This document shows positions 1 through 10,796 of a stretch of 64,000 nt of DNA, piece after piece; the stretch's first letter is position 1; every line of letters starts with the position of its first letter. Made by a program: the position numbers and the translations under genes. The notes below the pieces were generated by a model. It saw nothing but the letters and a program-made list of their open reading frames with translations, was not told where the DNA came from and made no database searches. Where the stretch lies: the NCBI RefSeq assembly GCF_009467805.1, contig NZ_WIAY01000003.1, positions 124,001 through 188,000 on the forward strand, given 5' to 3'. This stretch comes from Stenotrophomonas nematodicola. Lineage in GTDB: Bacteria; Pseudomonadota; Gammaproteobacteria; Xanthomonadales; Xanthomonadaceae.

Positions 1-499
1 CCGGATTGCCCACCGCTTCCTCGCGCGCGGCGAAGCTGCCCGGGAAACCGGTCAGGATGCGCCGCGCGACGCGCGACAGCACGCGATTGGTCAGGCCCGG
101 CGCGCGGTTCTGTTCGTGCACCAGCAGCGGCAGGCCGTGCAGGCGCGCGGCCAGTCCACCCGGACCGGAGGCGAAGCCACCGAAGGCGATCACCGCGCGC
201 GGCTGACGGTCGCGGATCAGGAAGCCGGCGGCACGCACCGCGCGCAGCAGGCGCCACGGCGCACCGATCAGGGCCAGCGTGCCCTTGCCGCGCAGGCCGC
301 TGATGGCCAACGTGTCGATGTGGATGCCGTGCTGCGGCACTAGGCGGGTTTCCATCGCGCCATCGGCGCCGAGCCAGGTGACCGGCACACCGCGTTCGCG
401 CAGCACGCGCGCCACGGCCAGGCCGGGGAAAATGTGGCCGCCGGTACCACCGGCCATGATCATCACCGGGCGTTCGGAAGGGGCAACGGGCAGGCTCAT
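1..499 (-). CDS. murG: MurG, lipid II synthase (partial, N-terminal part)
   Basis: UDP-N-acetylglucosamine--N-acetylmuramyl-(pentapeptide) pyrophosphoryl-undecaprenol transferase, which adds GlcNAc to lipid I on the inner face of the membrane. The first 166 residues are present; the rest lies beyond the left edge. The glycine-rich loop [14 protein letters not shown] sits near residues 17-30, followed by AFGGFASGP and HEQN, all typical of the MurG N-domain. The ATG at 499 overlaps the ftsW stop codon (ATGA), so the two are translationally coupled. It is the last visible gene of the dcw cluster. Confidence 0.96.
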   Translation of the reverse strand, partial: MSLPVAPSERPVMIMAGGTGGHIFPGLAVARVLRERGVPVTWLGADGAMETRLVPQHGIHIDTLAISGLRGKGTLALIGAPWRLLRAVRAAGFLIRDRQPRAVIAFGGFASGPGGLAARLHGLPLLVHEQNRAPGLTNRVLSRVARRILTGFPGSFAAREEAVGNP

Positions 500-1806
500 C
501 CCATCCTCCCCAGGGTCGGTTCGATGCGTTGCTGCATGCGGCTGGTGCCGCGCGGCGAGCTGTCGCGCGGGGCATCCTGCAGGGCGGCGGCGACGGCCGT
601 GGCGCTGGTCGGCGCGTCGGCCGCAGCGGCACCGTCGTCGCCCTCGGGCGCGCCCATGCGCACGGCCTGGCGCCGCTCGGCGCGGTCCAGCTCATAGGAC
701 ACGCGCAACAGCAGGCCCATCGCCACGCAGGTCATCAGCACACTGGAACCACCGGACGAGATCAGCGGCAGGGTCAGGCCCTTGGTCGGCAGGATGCCGA
801 GGTTGACCCCGATCGACACGAAGCTCTGCATGCTGATCCACAGGCCGATGCCGAAGGCGATGTAGCCGGAGAAGTGACGCTTCATCTCCACGCAGCGCAT
901 GCCCAGCCAGAAGGTGCGGCCCACCAGCAGCGCGTACAGCGCGATGATCAGGCACGTGCCGAGGAAGCCCAGCTCCTCGGCGGTCACCGAGAAGATGAAG
1001 TCGGTATGCGCTTCGGGCAGGTAGTACAGCTTCTGCACCGAGTTGCCCAGGCCCACGCCGGTCCACTCGCCGCGGCCCACGGCCATCAGCGCGTTGGACA
1101 GCTGGTAGCCGTCGCCCTGCTGGTCGGCCCACGGGTCCAGGAAGGAGGTGATGCGGCGCATGCGGTACGGCTCGATGATCGCCAGTGCGCTCATGCCGAC
1201 CATGCCGATGACCACCGGCATGGACATGCGCGGCATGTTCACCCCGCCCAGCACCAGCATGCCGGCGGTGATCGCCAGCAACAGGGTGGAAGAACCGAAG
1301 TCCGGCTGAAGCAGCAGCAGTACCACCAGCGCGCCGGCCACGCCGAGCGGCTTGAGCATCGCCGGCCAGGTCGCGTTGACCTCGTCGCGGAAGCGCACCA
1401 GGTAGCTGGACAGCCACACGATGTAGAGCACTTTGACCGCTTCGACCGTCTGGAACTTGGAGATGCCCAGGTTGATCCAGCGCCGGGCACCGTTGACGCT
1501 GCTGCCCAGGCCGGGGATGAACACCACCACCAGCAGGGCGAAGCAGCCCAGCAGCAGGATCTGGTTGTACTGCTCGATGCTCTTGAGCTCGGTGCGCATG
1601 GCCACGATGGCCAGCCCGATGCCGACCGCCAGGAAGATCAAGTGGCGGTTGAGGTAGTAGAACGGGCTGCTCATCAACGCGATCGAGCTGGACGCGACCA
1701 TCACCACGCCCAGCCCGGTGAGCGCGATGATCGCGCCCAGCAGCCACTTGTCGAAGTGGCCTCCGATGGCTTCAAGGCGGGTTGCCTGGCGCGACAGATC
1801 GTTCAT
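496..1806 (-). CDS. ftsW: FtsW, septal peptidoglycan polymerase (SEDS)
   Basis: SEDS-family integral membrane glycosyltransferase that polymerises lipid II at the division septum with its partner FtsI. The protein is 436 aa and very hydrophobic, and contains the SEDS signatures [15 protein letters not shown] and, near the C-terminus, [10 protein letters not shown]. The C-terminal 60 residues are a soluble, Ala/Arg-rich tail. The reading frame stays open upstream to about 2127, but the ATG at 1804-1806, which overlaps the mraY TGA, gives the family-like N-terminus ([14 protein letters not shown]) and is preferred. Confidence 0.95.
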   Translation of the reverse strand: MNDLSRQATRLEAIGGHFDKWLLGAIIALTGLGVVMVASSSIALMSSPFYYLNRHLIFLAVGIGLAIVAMRTELKSIEQYNQILLLGCFALLVVVFIPGLGSSVNGARRWINLGISKFQTVEAVKVLYIVWLSSYLVRFRDEVNATWPAMLKPLGVAGALVVLLLLQPDFGSSTLLLAITAGMLVLGGVNMPRMSMPVVIGMVGMSALAIIEPYRMRRITSFLDPWADQQGDGYQLSNALMAVGRGEWTGVGLGNSVQKLYYLPEAHTDFIFSVTAEELGFLGTCLIIALYALLVGRTFWLGMRCVEMKRHFSGYIAFGIGLWISMQSFVSIGVNLGILPTKGLTLPLISSGGSSVLMTCVAMGLLLRVSYELDRAERRQAVRMGAPEGDDGAAAADAPTSATAVAAALQDAPRDSSPRGTSRMQQRIEPTLGRMG

Positions 1807-2891
1807 CAGCGGACCTTCAACGTGGCCAGGCCGATCAGGACCAGCACCACCGAAATGATCCAGAAGCGCACGATCACGCGCGGTTCCGGCCAGCCCTTCA
1901 GTTCGAAGTGGTGGTGGATCGGAGCCATGCGGAACACGCGCTTGCCGGTCAGCTTGAACGAGGCGACCTGGATCATCACCGACAGCGTCTCGACAACGAA
2001 GACACCGCCCATGATCACCAGCACCAGTTCCTGGCGGGTGATCACCGCGATCGTGCCCAGCACCGCGCCCAGCGCCAACGCGCCGATGTCGCCCATGAAC
2101 ACCATCGCCGGGTAGGTGTTGAACCACAAAAAGCCCAGGCCCGCGCCGGCGATGGCCGCGCAGATGATCACCAGTTCACCGGCGCCGGGAATCTGCGGGA
2201 TCTGCAGGTAGCTGGAGAACACCACGTTGCCCGAGGCGTAGGCGAAGACACCCAGCGCGCAGGCGACCAGCACGGTCGGCATGATCGCCAGCCCGTCCAG
2301 GCCGTCGGTCAGGTTGACCGCGTTGGAGAAGCCGACGATCCAGAAGTAGGCGATGGCCACAAAGCTGATGCCGGCCAGCGGCAGCGCCACCGACTTGAAC
2401 ATCGGGATATAGAAGGTCATCGCGGCCGGTACATCGGCCGTATAGAACAGGAACAGGCCGGCGGCCAGGCCGAAGATCGACTGCAGCAGGTACTTCCAGC
2501 GCGACTTCAGACCGTTCGGGTCACGGCGCACGATCTTGATCCAGTCGTCGTACCAGCCGATCGCGCCGAAGCACAGCATCACCGCCAGCACCACCCAGAC
2601 ATAGCGGTTGCGCAGATCGGCCCACAGCAGCACTGACAGGGTGATGGTCAGCAGGATCAGCGAACCGCCCATCGTGGGCGTGCCGGCCTTGGAGAAGTGG
2701 GTCTGCGGACCGTCGGTACGGATCGGCTGGCCACCCTTGAACTGGGCCAGCCTGCGGATCATCGCCGGCCCCAGCCACAGCGACAGGAACAACGCGGTCA
2801 GCGCCGCGAGGATGCCGCGCAGAGTCAGATAGCCGAACAGCCCGAACAGGCTCTCCAACTGCTGCAACCATCGGGCCAGTTCAAGCAACAT
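1806..2891 (-). CDS. mraY: MraY, phospho-MurNAc-pentapeptide transferase
   Basis: Integral membrane enzyme that transfers phospho-MurNAc-pentapeptide to undecaprenyl phosphate, making lipid I. The protein has 361 aa, the usual length, with about ten hydrophobic segments. Visible signatures are GTPTMGG near residue 68, the aspartate pair in [17 protein letters not shown], and the late MAPIHHHFE histidine motif. The ATG at 2891 lies 11 nt inside the end of murF; longer in-frame versions have a non-family N-terminus. Confidence 0.96.
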   Translation of the reverse strand: MLLELARWLQQLESLFGLFGYLTLRGILAALTALFLSLWLGPAMIRRLAQFKGGQPIRTDGPQTHFSKAGTPTMGGSLILLTITLSVLLWADLRNRYVWVVLAVMLCFGAIGWYDDWIKIVRRDPNGLKSRWKYLLQSIFGLAAGLFLFYTADVPAAMTFYIPMFKSVALPLAGISFVAIAYFWIVGFSNAVNLTDGLDGLAIMPTVLVACALGVFAYASGNVVFSSYLQIPQIPGAGELVIICAAIAGAGLGFLWFNTYPAMVFMGDIGALALGAVLGTIAVITRQELVLVIMGGVFVVETLSVMIQVASFKLTGKRVFRMAPIHHHFELKGWPEPRVIVRFWIISVVLVLIGLATLKVR

Positions 2892-4275
2892 TGGGGGTTT
2901 CCTCTCCTCGCGCCAGCAGCGCTTTGACAATTTTGTCCATCGCACTGCCGCGCGAGCCCTTGACCAGGCAGCGCACGCCAGCATGCAGTTCGGTGGCCAG
3001 TGCAGCGGCCAGGGTGTCGTGGTCGCTGAAATGGCGGCCACCGTCGCCGAAAGCGGCCGACGCGGCGGCGCTCAGTGTGCCCAGCGTGTACAGCCGCTTG
3101 AGCCCGGCGTCGCGCGCGCGCCGGCCGGCCTGCGCGTGCAGCGCTTCGCCGTCCGGGCCGAGCTCGCGCATGTCGCCGAGCACCAGCCAGCCTTCGTCGC
3201 CGGCGGCGGCCAGCGCATCGATGGCGGCGGCCAGCGAACCGGGGTTGGCGTTGTAGCTGTCATCGATCAGCACCGCGCCACCCGGCAGCACGTGCGCGAC
3301 CTGACGGCCCGGCACCGGCTCGGCGCGCGCCAGACCGGCGGCGACCTGGGCCAGGGTGATGCCGGCCGCCAGCGCCAGCGATGTGGCGGCCAGCGCGTTG
3401 CCGATGTTGTGGCGGCCCGGCAACGCCAGCACGATTTCGGCCTGGCCCTGCGGGGTGGACAGCACGAACCGGCTGCCCGAGACGCTGAGGCGCACCGACA
3501 GCGCGGTGATGTCGGCACTGTGGTCCAGGCCGTAGCGCAGCACGCGGCTGCGCGGCGGCTGGCCGACCACGTGCTGTTCGAACCAGGCACCGAAGGCGTC
3601 GTCGGCATTGATCACCGCCACGCCATCGGCCGGTAGCGCGGCGTAGATGGCGCCCTTGGTGGTCGCCACGCCCTGCAGGCTGCCCATGCGTTCCAGATGC
3701 GCCGGCGCGATGTTGTTCACCAGCGCATAGCGCGGGCGCACGATGTCGGTCAGGTAGGCGATGTCACCCGGCTTGCCTGCGCCCATCTCGTAGATCGCGT
3801 AGTCCGCGTCTTCGGGGGCGTCGATCAGCGCCAGCGGCAGGCCGATTTCATTGTTGAGGTTGCCGGGGTTGGCATACACCACGCGCCCTTCTTCGCGCGC
3901 AACCTGCTGCAGGATCGCCAGCAGCAGGGTCTTGACGCTGGTCTTGCCGTTGCTGCCGGTGATGGCGAACACCTCGGCCTGGCGGTCACGCTGCATGCCG
4001 GCGGCGATCCGACCCAGCGCGTGCTGGCTGTCGGCGACCACGATCTGCGGCAGCGCCACATCGAGCAGGCGCTCGACCAGCATGGCCGACGCGCCGCGCG
4101 CGACGGCGTCGGCGGCGAAGTCGTGGCCGTCGAAGCGCTCGCCACGCAGCGCCACGTACAGGCTGCCGGGGGCCAGGGTGCGGGTATCGTTGCTGATGGC
4201 GTCGATCGCGGTGTCTTCACCGTGGATCTCGCCACCGGCCCAGTGGGCGATCAGTGACAGCGGCGTGCGCTTCAT
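2881..4275 (-). CDS. murF: MurF, UDP-MurNAc-tripeptide--D-Ala-D-Ala ligase
   Basis: Cytoplasmic ATP-dependent ligase that adds D-Ala-D-Ala to UDP-MurNAc-tripeptide, finishing the soluble peptidoglycan precursor. It is 464 aa, with the Mur-ligase P-loop [10 protein letters not shown] near residue 105, [11 protein letters not shown] in the central domain and [10 protein letters not shown] in the C-terminal domain. The start at 4275 overlaps the murE stop by 4 nt and the gene ends 11 nt inside mraY. Nothing is unusual about it. Confidence 0.96.
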   Translation of the reverse strand: MKRTPLSLIAHWAGGEIHGEDTAIDAISNDTRTLAPGSLYVALRGERFDGHDFAADAVARGASAMLVERLLDVALPQIVVADSQHALGRIAAGMQRDRQAEVFAITGSNGKTSVKTLLLAILQQVAREEGRVVYANPGNLNNEIGLPLALIDAPEDADYAIYEMGAGKPGDIAYLTDIVRPRYALVNNIAPAHLERMGSLQGVATTKGAIYAALPADGVAVINADDAFGAWFEQHVVGQPPRSRVLRYGLDHSADITALSVRLSVSGSRFVLSTPQGQAEIVLALPGRHNIGNALAATSLALAAGITLAQVAAGLARAEPVPGRQVAHVLPGGAVLIDDSYNANPGSLAAAIDALAAAGDEGWLVLGDMRELGPDGEALHAQAGRRARDAGLKRLYTLGTLSAAASAAFGDGGRHFSDHDTLAAALATELHAGVRCLVKGSRGSAMDKIVKALLARGEETPNVA

Positions 4276-5756
4276 CGTGCCGCCTCCCCGTGCGATGCCG
4301 CCAGGACGCGTGCGGCCACCTCGGTGTCATTGAACGGATGCTGCACGCCGGCGATCTCCTGGTAGGGTTCATGACCCTTGCCGGCGATCAGCACGATGTC
4401 GCCGGCGCCCGCCAGGCCGATCGCCCGGGTGATCGCGGCGGCGCGGTCGCGCTGCACGATGGCGGCGTCAGGCGCGCGCAGCCCGGCCAGGATGTCGGCA
4501 ACGATGGCATCGCCGTCTTCGCCGCGCGGGTTGTCGTCGGTGACGATCACCACATCAGCGTGCTGTTCGGCAATGGCGGCCATCTGCGGGCGCTTGCCGG
4601 TATCGCGTTCGCCACCGCAGCCGAACACGCACACCAGCCGCCCGGCCAGGTGGCCCTGCAGACTGGCCAGCGCCTGTTCGAGCGCGTCGGGGGTATGGGC
4701 GTAGTCGATCACCACGGTGGGCTGGCCGTTCGCACCGCCAAGACGGTTCATGCGGCCGGCGATCGGCTGCAGCTGCGAGAGCAGCGCGGCGATCGTGGCC
4801 GGGGCATGGTCCAGCGCCAGCAGCGCGCCGGCCACGGCCAGCAGGTTGTCCACGTTGAAGCGGCCGAGCAGCGGTGACTGCACCGGGTGGCGTTCACCGC
4901 CAACGACCAGGTCGAAGGCGATGCCGCGACCGTCGAGCGTCAGCGAATCGGCACGCACCGCGGCCTGCTGCGCGCCGCGCGAGCTGACCCCGACCGGCTG
5001 CACGCCGGCGTCGAGGGTGCGCAGCAGTTCACTGCCGAATGGGTCGTCGAGGTTGACCACCGCGGCCTTCAGGCCCGCGCGGTGGAACAGCTTGGCCTTG
5101 GCCGCACCGTACTGCGCCATGTCGCCGTGGTAGTCGAGATGATCGCGGGTGAGGTTGGTGAACACCGCCACGTCGTAGTGGACCGCGTCCACCCGCCCCT
5201 GGTCGAGCGCGTGCGAGCTGACTTCCATCGCCACTGCCTGCGCGCCGCCATCGCGCAGCTGCGCCAGCACGGCGTGCATCTGCAGTACCAGCGGGGTGGT
5301 GAAGCCGGTCGGCACCACATCACCATAAAGTCCGACCCCCAGCGTGCCGATACTTCCACTGCGGATGCCAAGCTGGTGCCAGGCCTGGGCCAGCAGCTGC
5401 ACGGTGGAGGTTTTGCCGTTGGTGCCGGTCACTCCCACCATCGTCATCGCGCGCGAGGGGTGACCGTGGAACTGGTCGGCCATCGCGCCCATGCGCATGC
5501 GCAGGCCCGGCACCGCGATCGCGTCGGCCGGGGCCGGCAGCTCGGCCGGGGCCGGCGGATCGAACAGGATCGCGCCCGCGCCGGCAGCACGTGCCTGCTC
5601 GACGAAGCCCAGCCCGTGCGCGCCGAAGCCGGCGATCGCCACGAAGGCATTGCCCGGGCGCACCGCGCGGCTGTCCAGCACCAGCCCGGTGATGGTCGGG
5701 TCGTGGGGCAGCGCCACGTCGGGAATCAACTGCGAAAGCAACATCGTCTGGCTCAT
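4272..5756 (-). CDS. murE: MurE, UDP-MurNAc-L-Ala-D-Glu--meso-DAP ligase
   Basis: Cytoplasmic ligase adding the third amino acid of the stem peptide. It has 494 aa with the P-loop GTNGKTS at residues 111-117, the [11 protein letters not shown] motif, and the DNPR motif in DDNPRGED near residue 410. DNPR is the established mark of meso-diaminopimelate specificity, as expected for a Gram-negative. The ATG at 5756 overlaps the ftsI stop (ATGA). Confidence 0.96.
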   Translation of the reverse strand: MSQTMLLSQLIPDVALPHDPTITGLVLDSRAVRPGNAFVAIAGFGAHGLGFVEQARAAGAGAILFDPPAPAELPAPADAIAVPGLRMRMGAMADQFHGHPSRAMTMVGVTGTNGKTSTVQLLAQAWHQLGIRSGSIGTLGVGLYGDVVPTGFTTPLVLQMHAVLAQLRDGGAQAVAMEVSSHALDQGRVDAVHYDVAVFTNLTRDHLDYHGDMAQYGAAKAKLFHRAGLKAAVVNLDDPFGSELLRTLDAGVQPVGVSSRGAQQAAVRADSLTLDGRGIAFDLVVGGERHPVQSPLLGRFNVDNLLAVAGALLALDHAPATIAALLSQLQPIAGRMNRLGGANGQPTVVIDYAHTPDALEQALASLQGHLAGRLVCVFGCGGERDTGKRPQMAAIAEQHADVVIVTDDNPRGEDGDAIVADILAGLRAPDAAIVQRDRAAAITRAIGLAGAGDIVLIAGKGHEPYQEIAGVQHPFNDTEVAARVLAASHGEAAR

Positions 5757-7597
5757 TGCGTGCCTCCCTGCGCGGGGGGCGTCGTGGCGTGCGCGCTGGG
5801 CAGCGCGGCATCGAATTCAGCGGCGGCATCGGCCGGCAGGACCACCTCGGCCGGCGGCGCCGGCAGGATCGAGGCGGAGTGCCCCATCTTTCCGGACTGC
5901 TGCGCGGCCAGCCAGGACTCGATATCGTCCGGCGGCACGTCCATCAGGCGCAGCGCGCCTTCCATGACGTTGTGGAACACCGGTGCCGACACCAGGCCGC
6001 CGTAGTATTTGCCCGCCTGCGGGTCATTGATCACGATCACCGTGGCGAAGCGCGGGTTGCTGGCCGGTACGACCCCGGCGAACAGCGCGTTGTAATGCCC
6101 GCGCTCGTATCCGCCCGGACCGGTCTTGCGCGCGGTACCGGTCTTGCCGGCCACGTGGTAGCCCAGCACCGCCGCCTGCTTGGCGCCGCCCTGGGTGACC
6201 ACGGTTTCCATCATCGCCACCACTTCCTTGGCGATGTTCTCGTCGATGATCTGCTTGCCTTCGTTGCGCTGTCCCTTCACGAAGGTGGGCGCGATCAGCT
6301 TGCCGCCGTTGCCGAGCGCCGAGTACGCAGTGGCGATCTGCAGCGGCGTGACATTCAGGCCATAGCCGTAGGACATGGTGGTCTTGGTGGCACCGTCCCA
6401 CCGGGCGGGGCGCTTCAGCACACCGGCCGATTCGCCGGGGAAGCCGCTGTGCGGAGCTACGCCGTAACCGAAGCTGTGGACGTGATCGTAGAACACCTGG
6501 TCCGGCATCCTGGCGGCGATCTTGGCGGCGCCGATGTTCGAGCTGCGGGTGATCACGCCGGTGACGTTGAGCACGCCGTTGTTGCGCGGCACGTCCTTGA
6601 TGGTGAACCGGCCCACGGCCATGTAGCCGGGATTGGTGTCCACGATGGTGTCCTTGGTGACCACGCCGGACTGCAGCGCCGAGGCGATGGTCAACGGCTT
6701 CATGGTCGAACCGGGCTCGACCAGATCGGTGACCGCGCGGTTGCGGCGCGTGTCCGGCGCGGCACCGCCGACCGAATTGGGGTTGTAGGTCGGCAGGTTG
6801 ACCATCGCCAGCACTTCGCCGGTGGCCACATCCATGATCACCATCGAACCACCGGCCGCCTTGTTGGCGATCAGTGCGTTGCGCAGCTCCTTGAAGGCCA
6901 GGAACTGGATGCGGCGGTCGATGCTGAGGGTGAGGTCCTTGCCGGGTTCGGCCGGGCGCAACAGATCGCTTTCGACGGTATCGCCCTTGCGGTTGCGGAT
7001 CACCCGCTTGGCGCCGGGCTTGCCGCGCAGCCACTCGTCGAAGGCCAGTTCCAGCCCTTCCTGGCCGCGGTCGTCGATGTTGGTGAAGCCCAGCACGTGC
7101 GCCATCGCCTCCCCCTGCGGGTAGAAGCGGCGGAACTCGCGCTGCGAGGCGACGCCGGGGATCTTCAGCGCCACCACTTTCTCGGCGTCGTCGGGGTTGA
7201 TCCGGCGGCGCAGGTACATGAATTCCTTGTCGGCCTTCTGCGCCAGGCGGGCGTTGAGCTCGTCCAGCGGCATGCCGAGCGCGGTGGCCAGCTCCGGGAT
7301 ACGCTCGGGTTCGCGCAGCAGTTCCTGCGGATTGACCCAGATCGAGGCGACCGGAGTGGACACCGCCACCGGCTCGCCGTTGCGGTCGGTGATCATGCCG
7401 CGCGAGGTGTTGATCGGCAGCTCGCGCAGGTAGCGGGCTTCGCCCTGGCGCTGGTAGAACTCGCTGTTGATGATCTGCACGTAGGCGGCGCGGCCAACCA
7501 GCGACACCGAGCACAGCCCCAGCGCCAGACCCACCCACTTCAGGCGCTGGCGCAGGTTGAAGCTGTTGCGGGCACGGTTGCGGCCGGACTTGCTCAT
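5753..7597 (-). CDS. ftsI: FtsI, peptidoglycan transpeptidase (PBP3)
   Basis: Septal DD-transpeptidase, partner of FtsW. The protein is 614 aa: a short basic cytoplasmic tail, a single N-terminal membrane anchor at about residues 21-40, a PBP dimerisation domain, then the penicillin-binding domain. All three catalytic motifs are visible: STMK at 297-300 (acylated serine 297), SSN at 352-354 and KTGTA from 484. A low-complexity Ala/Pro tail follows the catalytic domain. It overlaps both neighbours (ftsL and murE) by 4 nt. Confidence 0.96.
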   Translation of the reverse strand: MSKSGRNRARNSFNLRQRLKWVGLALGLCSVSLVGRAAYVQIINSEFYQRQGEARYLRELPINTSRGMITDRNGEPVAVSTPVASIWVNPQELLREPERIPELATALGMPLDELNARLAQKADKEFMYLRRRINPDDAEKVVALKIPGVASQREFRRFYPQGEAMAHVLGFTNIDDRGQEGLELAFDEWLRGKPGAKRVIRNRKGDTVESDLLRPAEPGKDLTLSIDRRIQFLAFKELRNALIANKAAGGSMVIMDVATGEVLAMVNLPTYNPNSVGGAAPDTRRNRAVTDLVEPGSTMKPLTIASALQSGVVTKDTIVDTNPGYMAVGRFTIKDVPRNNGVLNVTGVITRSSNIGAAKIAARMPDQVFYDHVHSFGYGVAPHSGFPGESAGVLKRPARWDGATKTTMSYGYGLNVTPLQIATAYSALGNGGKLIAPTFVKGQRNEGKQIIDENIAKEVVAMMETVVTQGGAKQAAVLGYHVAGKTGTARKTGPGGYERGHYNALFAGVVPASNPRFATVIVINDPQAGKYYGGLVSAPVFHNVMEGALRLMDVPPDDIESWLAAQQSGKMGHSASILPAPPAEVVLPADAAAEFDAALPSAHATTPPAQGGTQ

Positions 7598-7857
7598 GGG
7601 CGCACCACCACGACGTCGGCGGCCTCGGGGAACTTCATGCCCAGGCGTTCGCGGGCAACGCGATCGACCCGGGTCGCTTCGGCCAGCGTGGCCTGCTCCA
7701 GCTGCAGGCGGCCGAATTCGATATTGAGCTCATCGCGCGCGCGCTCGACCTTGGACAGCTCCACAAAGGTCTGGCGGTGGCGGTGGCGCATGAACACCAC
7801 GCCGATCGCCGAGGCGATCGTGCAGGCCAGCAGCACAATGAGCAGCAGGCGGCTCAT
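7594..7857 (-). CDS. ftsL: FtsL, divisome bitopic membrane protein
   Basis: An 87-aa bitopic protein with a hydrophobic segment at residues 3-23, then a basic stretch (MRHRHR) and a coiled-coil/leucine-zipper-like region ([19 protein letters not shown]), ending in [16 protein letters not shown]. Small size, topology and position between rsmH and ftsI identify it as FtsL, which scaffolds the FtsQLB complex and activates FtsWI. Starts at ATG 7857 overlapping the rsmH stop. Confidence 0.93.
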   Translation of the reverse strand: MSRLLLIVLLACTIASAIGVVFMRHRHRQTFVELSKVERARDELNIEFGRLQLEQATLAEATRVDRVARERLGMKFPEAADVVVVRP

Positions 7858-8840
7858 CCGGCCACCGCACGCTTTTCGGCGACACGCAGCACGGCACTGC
7901 GCGAGCGCGGGTTGACCGCCAGCTCGTCGTCGTCGGCCTTGATGGCGCCACCGATCAGGTCCAGCGTCGGCACGAACGCCGTCAGTTCCGGCAGCCGGCG
8001 GTTGGTCGGCGGGGCCTTGGCATGACGGTTCATGAACTGCTTGACGATGCGGTCTTCCAGCGAGTGGAAGCTGATCACCGCCAACCGGCCACCGGGCTTG
8101 AGCCGCGCCATTGCCGCGTCCAGGCCGGCTTCGAGGTCGGCCAGTTCGCGGTTGATGTGGATGCGGATGGCCTGGAAGCTGCGCGTGGCCGGGTGGATTT
8201 TGTCCTTGCCACGCGGCATCACCGAGGCGATCAGCTCGGCCAGTTCGGCAGTGCGGGCGAACGGCTGCCTGTCGCGGCGCGCAATGATCGCGCGGGCGAT
8301 GCGGCGGCCCTGGCGCTCCTCGCCGTAGGTCCACAGCACATCCATGAGCTCACGCTCTTCAACGCGATTGAGCCACTGCGCCGCGCTCTCGCCGCTGTCC
8401 GGGTCCATGCGCATGTCCAGCGGGCCGTCCTTGCCGAAGCTGAAACCGCGCTCGGCCACATCCAGCTGCGGCGACGACACGCCGAGGTCGAACAGCACCC
8501 CGTCCAGGCCATCGGCGGTGGCATCCCAATGCAGCAGGTCGGCGAAGCTGCCACGGAAGATCGAGACGCGCGGATCCGGCGCGAAATCGCGCTCGGCCAC
8601 CGCAATCGCTTCGGGATCCTTGTCCATGACCAGCAGCCGGCCTCCAGGACCGAGTTGCTCGAGCACGCCGCGGGCATGACCGCCACGACCGAACGTGCCA
8701 TCGAGATACCGTCCGTTTTCGATCACCGCCAGGCCTTCCAGGACCTGCGTGTACAGCACCGGCAGATGGCCCGCCGGCGACTGCGACACCGGAAGGTGAC
8801 CGGCCTGCGCGCCCCCGCGCACCCGGGCACCCCGGCTCAC
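7854..8840 (-). CDS. rsmH: RsmH, 16S rRNA m4C1402 methyltransferase
   Basis: SAM-dependent methyltransferase (MraW) that N4-methylates cytidine 1402 in the ribosomal P site. It is 328 aa; the family N-terminus [13 protein letters not shown] starts near residue 25, followed by the SAM loop [12 protein letters not shown], the [10 protein letters not shown] motif and the C-terminal [14 protein letters not shown] signature. The N-terminal 20 residues are Gly/Ser-rich and not conserved in the family, so the true start may be slightly downstream; the annotated ATG at 8840 overlaps the mraZ stop (ATGA). Confidence 0.95.
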   Translation of the reverse strand: MSRGARVRGGAQAGHLPVSQSPAGHLPVLYTQVLEGLAVIENGRYLDGTFGRGGHARGVLEQLGPGGRLLVMDKDPEAIAVAERDFAPDPRVSIFRGSFADLLHWDATADGLDGVLFDLGVSSPQLDVAERGFSFGKDGPLDMRMDPDSGESAAQWLNRVEERELMDVLWTYGEERQGRRIARAIIARRDRQPFARTAELAELIASVMPRGKDKIHPATRSFQAIRIHINRELADLEAGLDAAMARLKPGGRLAVISFHSLEDRIVKQFMNRHAKAPPTNRRLPELTAFVPTLDLIGGAIKADDDELAVNPRSRSAVLRVAEKRAVAG

Positions 8841-9283
8841 AACTTCAGGTCGAGCAACCCATCGCCGAGATCCTCGTCAGACAATGTCTGCTGGATCAAC
8901 GCGCGATGTGCCTGCTCGCTCCACAATTCAAATTTGTCGCCCATGCCGAGCAGAACCGCCTTCTTTTCAATGCCAACGGCACCACGGTGGCTGGCGGGAA
9001 TACTGATGCGACCGTTGCCGTCCAGCTCCAGATGCGCGGCCGAACCGACCAGCTTCTGTTGCAGCAGACGCACGACACGCTGTGTGTTGGGCTTGGACAT
9101 GACGTCGTCCCGCACCCGCTCCCACTCCGATTCGGCATAGAGCCAAAGGCAGCCGGACTCGAACGGGTTGTAGGTGAGCACGAGACGGTTGTTGCTGGCG
9201 CGCGCGACGAGGTCGCGATAAGCGGTGGGAACCGCCATGCGCCCTTTGTCATCAACTGTGATGGCCGTCTCGCCCTGGAACAC
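8837..9283 (-). CDS. mraZ: MraZ, dcw-cluster transcriptional repressor
   Basis: 148-aa SpoVT/AbrB-fold protein with two copies of the MraZ half-domain: [19 protein letters not shown] at the N-terminus and [14 protein letters not shown] near residue 88. MraZ forms a ring-shaped oligomer that binds direct repeats in its own promoter and represses the dcw genes. The start is a GTG at 9283; an AAGGAAAAGG stretch lies about 14-23 nt upstream. It is the first gene of the division/cell-wall operon, and the repeat array it should bind is visible immediately upstream. Confidence 0.95.
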   Translation of the reverse strand: MFQGETAITVDDKGRMAVPTAYRDLVARASNNRLVLTYNPFESGCLWLYAESEWERVRDDVMSKPNTQRVVRLLQQKLVGSAAHLELDGNGRISIPASHRGAVGIEKKAVLLGMGDKFELWSEQAHRALIQQTLSDEDLGDGLLDLKL

Positions 9284-9321
9284 GACGCCTGCACCTTTTC
9301 CTTTGCCCGGTGAAACATTGA

Positions 9322-9392
9322 ACCACGAAAAACCACAAAAAACCCGGTTTTCCCTCTGTTGCCCACCTTAGCAGTGCCGATTGGGTTGTCAA
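9322..9392 (-). promoter_or_regulatory. mraZ (dcw) promoter with five MraZ-type boxes
   Basis: On the minus strand, a TTGACA -35 (9387-9392) is followed after 16 bp by TAAGGT (9365-9370), preceded by TGC like an extended -10. Overlapping and following the -10 are five 5-bp G-rich boxes at exact 10-bp period: GTGGG (9362-9366), GAGGG (9352-9356), CGGGT (9342-9346), GTGGT (9332-9336) and GTGGT (9322-9326). This matches the direct-repeat operator known for MraZ, so autorepression is expected. The promoter hexamers are my inference. Confidence 0.75.
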
Positions 9393-9463
9393 CAACTTTG
9401 CGAAGCCGAAATCACTTGGAACATCAAGGGCTTGCAGCAATGTTTAGAGACTTGTTCAAGGCT

Positions 9464-9472
9464 TATCCACAA
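9464..9472 (+). promoter_or_regulatory. Perfect DnaA box (TTATCCACA)
   Basis: A consensus DnaA box lies in the AT-rich 324-bp gap between divergent mraZ and the TANGO2-like gene. A short palindrome (TCTCAA-N3-TTGAGA, 9485-9499) follows. A single box is not an origin; it could make DnaA a regulator of the dcw promoter about 75 bp away, or be chance. The rest of the gap holds the mraZ promoter and the 5' flank of the plus-strand gene. Confidence 0.45.
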
Positions 9473-9607
9473 GTTGCTGTTTCGTCTCAATTTTTGAGAT
9501 TGATCGGAAGTTCAGGCCTGTGCAGAGGGCGTGAAACCCTTGCCCGCATTCAGTCGCGCGGGGGTCGGCTTCGACCTGTTCGTGCGCAAACCCGGCACAA
9601 TCGGCGC

Positions 9608-10372
9608 ATGTGTCTGCTCGCTCTGGCCTGGAAGGCCCACCCCCGTTGGCAGCTGGTCATGGCCGGCAACCGCGACGAGTTCCACGCCCGGCCCACCGCC
9701 GCGCTGGCGGCCTGGCCCGCACCCGACACCGGCGTGATGGCCGGGCGCGACCTCCGCTCCGGCGGCACCTGGGCCGGCATCGGCCAGAACGGCCGGATGG
9801 CGGTGGTGACCAACGTGCGCGACCCGCTGGCCCGCCAGACCGGCCCCTCGCGCGGTGCGCTGGTGGCCGACTTCCTGCGTGGCAGCGCCCCGGCCGCCGC
9901 CTTCGCCGATGCCTTGGCCCCCGATGCCTCCGCCTTCGCCCCGTTCAACCTGCTGCTGGCCGACCGCGACAGTTGCCAGTTCCTGGGCAACCATCCCCTG
10001 CTGCGACGGACGCTGTCGCCGGGCCTGCACGGCATGTCCAATGGCCCGCTCGATGCGCCGTGGCCGAAAACCGTGAACCTGGTCGAGGCCCTCGGCGACT
10101 GGATCGCCCGTGGCGAGGTCGCGCTGGACCCGCTCTGGCAGGCGCTGGCCAATGAGGGCCGTGCCGACGACAACGCCCTGCCCGACACCGGCATCGGCCT
10201 GGAGCGCGAGCGCTGGCTGTCCTCGGCATTCATCCGCAGCCCCGACTACGGCACCCGTGCCAGTACCGTCATCGCCCTGGACGAACGCGGCCACGGCTTC
10301 ATCCAGGAGCGCCGCTTCGCCGCCGATGGCCGCTGCATCGGCGAGACCCGGTTGGACACGCCTGCACCGTAG
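9608..10372 (+). CDS. NRDE/TANGO2 family protein
   Basis: 254-aa cytoplasmic protein starting MCLLALAW, with the family motif GNRDEFHARPTA at about residues 18-29, SGGTWAGI and GMSNGPLD further on. These define the TANGO2/NRDE family; members have been linked to haem trafficking and to Ntn-hydrolase-like folds, but no reaction can be assigned from sequence. The frame is open further upstream, but ATG 9608 gives the conserved Met-Cys N-terminus. It is divergent from mraZ, with rnpB directly downstream. Confidence 0.85.
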   Translation: MCLLALAWKAHPRWQLVMAGNRDEFHARPTAALAAWPAPDTGVMAGRDLRSGGTWAGIGQNGRMAVVTNVRDPLARQTGPSRGALVADFLRGSAPAAAFADALAPDASAFAPFNLLLADRDSCQFLGNHPLLRRTLSPGLHGMSNGPLDAPWPKTVNLVEALGDWIARGEVALDPLWQALANEGRADDNALPDTGIGLERERWLSSAFIRSPDYGTRASTVIALDERGHGFIQERRFAADGRCIGETRLDTPAP

Positions 10373-10420
10373 TCCCGCATCCACGTCCCTGCCGCGCAGC
10401 GGATGTGGGACAATGCGCGC

Positions 10421-10773
10421 GGCGGAGTCGGCCAGACAGTCGCGTCATCCCTTGCGGATGCCGAGGAAAGTCCGGGCTCCACAGGGCAAGGTGCCAGGTA
10501 ACGCCTGGGCGGCGCGAGCCGACGGAAAGTGCAACAGAAAGATACCGCCTACGTTCCCTTCGGGGAGCCGGTAAGGGTGAAATGGTGCGGTAAGAGCGCA
10601 CCGCGAGTCTGGCAACAGACCGGCACGGCAAACCCCACCTGGAGCAAGACCAAATAGGGACCTAATGACGTGGCCCGCGTCGGGTCCGGGTAGGTTGCTT
10701 GAGCGCTGCGGTGACGCAGCGCCTAGAAGAATGACTGTCCACGACAAAACCCGGCTTATCGGCCGGCTCCGCC
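10421..10773 (+). ncRNA. rnpB: RNase P RNA (M1 RNA, bacterial type A)
   Basis: Catalytic RNA of ribonuclease P, which removes tRNA 5' leaders. Conserved blocks are present in order: CCAGACAGTCGC near the 5' end, GAGGAAAGTCCGGGCTCC, GTAAGGGTGAAATGGTGCGG, AGACCGGC, and at the 3' end AAACCCGGCTTATCGG. The first bases (GGCGGAG..GGCC) pair with the last (GGCCGGCTCCGCC), closing helix P1 and fixing the ends to within a few bases. A -10-like GACAAT at 10409-10414 lies 7 nt before the 5' end. Confidence 0.95.
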
Positions 10774-10775
10774 CT

Positions 10776-10796
10776 TTCTTCGCCTTCTGCGAAGAA
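10776..10796 (+). terminator. Hairpin just after rnpB
   Basis: A perfect 8-bp stem with a 5-nt loop (TTCTTCGC / GCGAAGAA) begins 3 nt after the rnpB 3' end. It lacks a T-tract, so it may be a processing or weak termination structure rather than a full intrinsic terminator. The remaining sequence to rsmI (10797-10966) shows no gene. Confidence 0.4.

Noticed and set aside
496-2127. Extended ftsW beginning near 2127.
   Set aside because: The extra 107 codons lie inside mraY in another frame and do not resemble FtsW; the ATG at 1806 overlapping the mraY stop is typical of this cluster.
9370-9607. Replication origin suggested by a DnaA box in AT-rich DNA.
   Set aside because: There is only one consensus box and none of the usual origin genes (dnaA, dnaN, rpmH) nearby.
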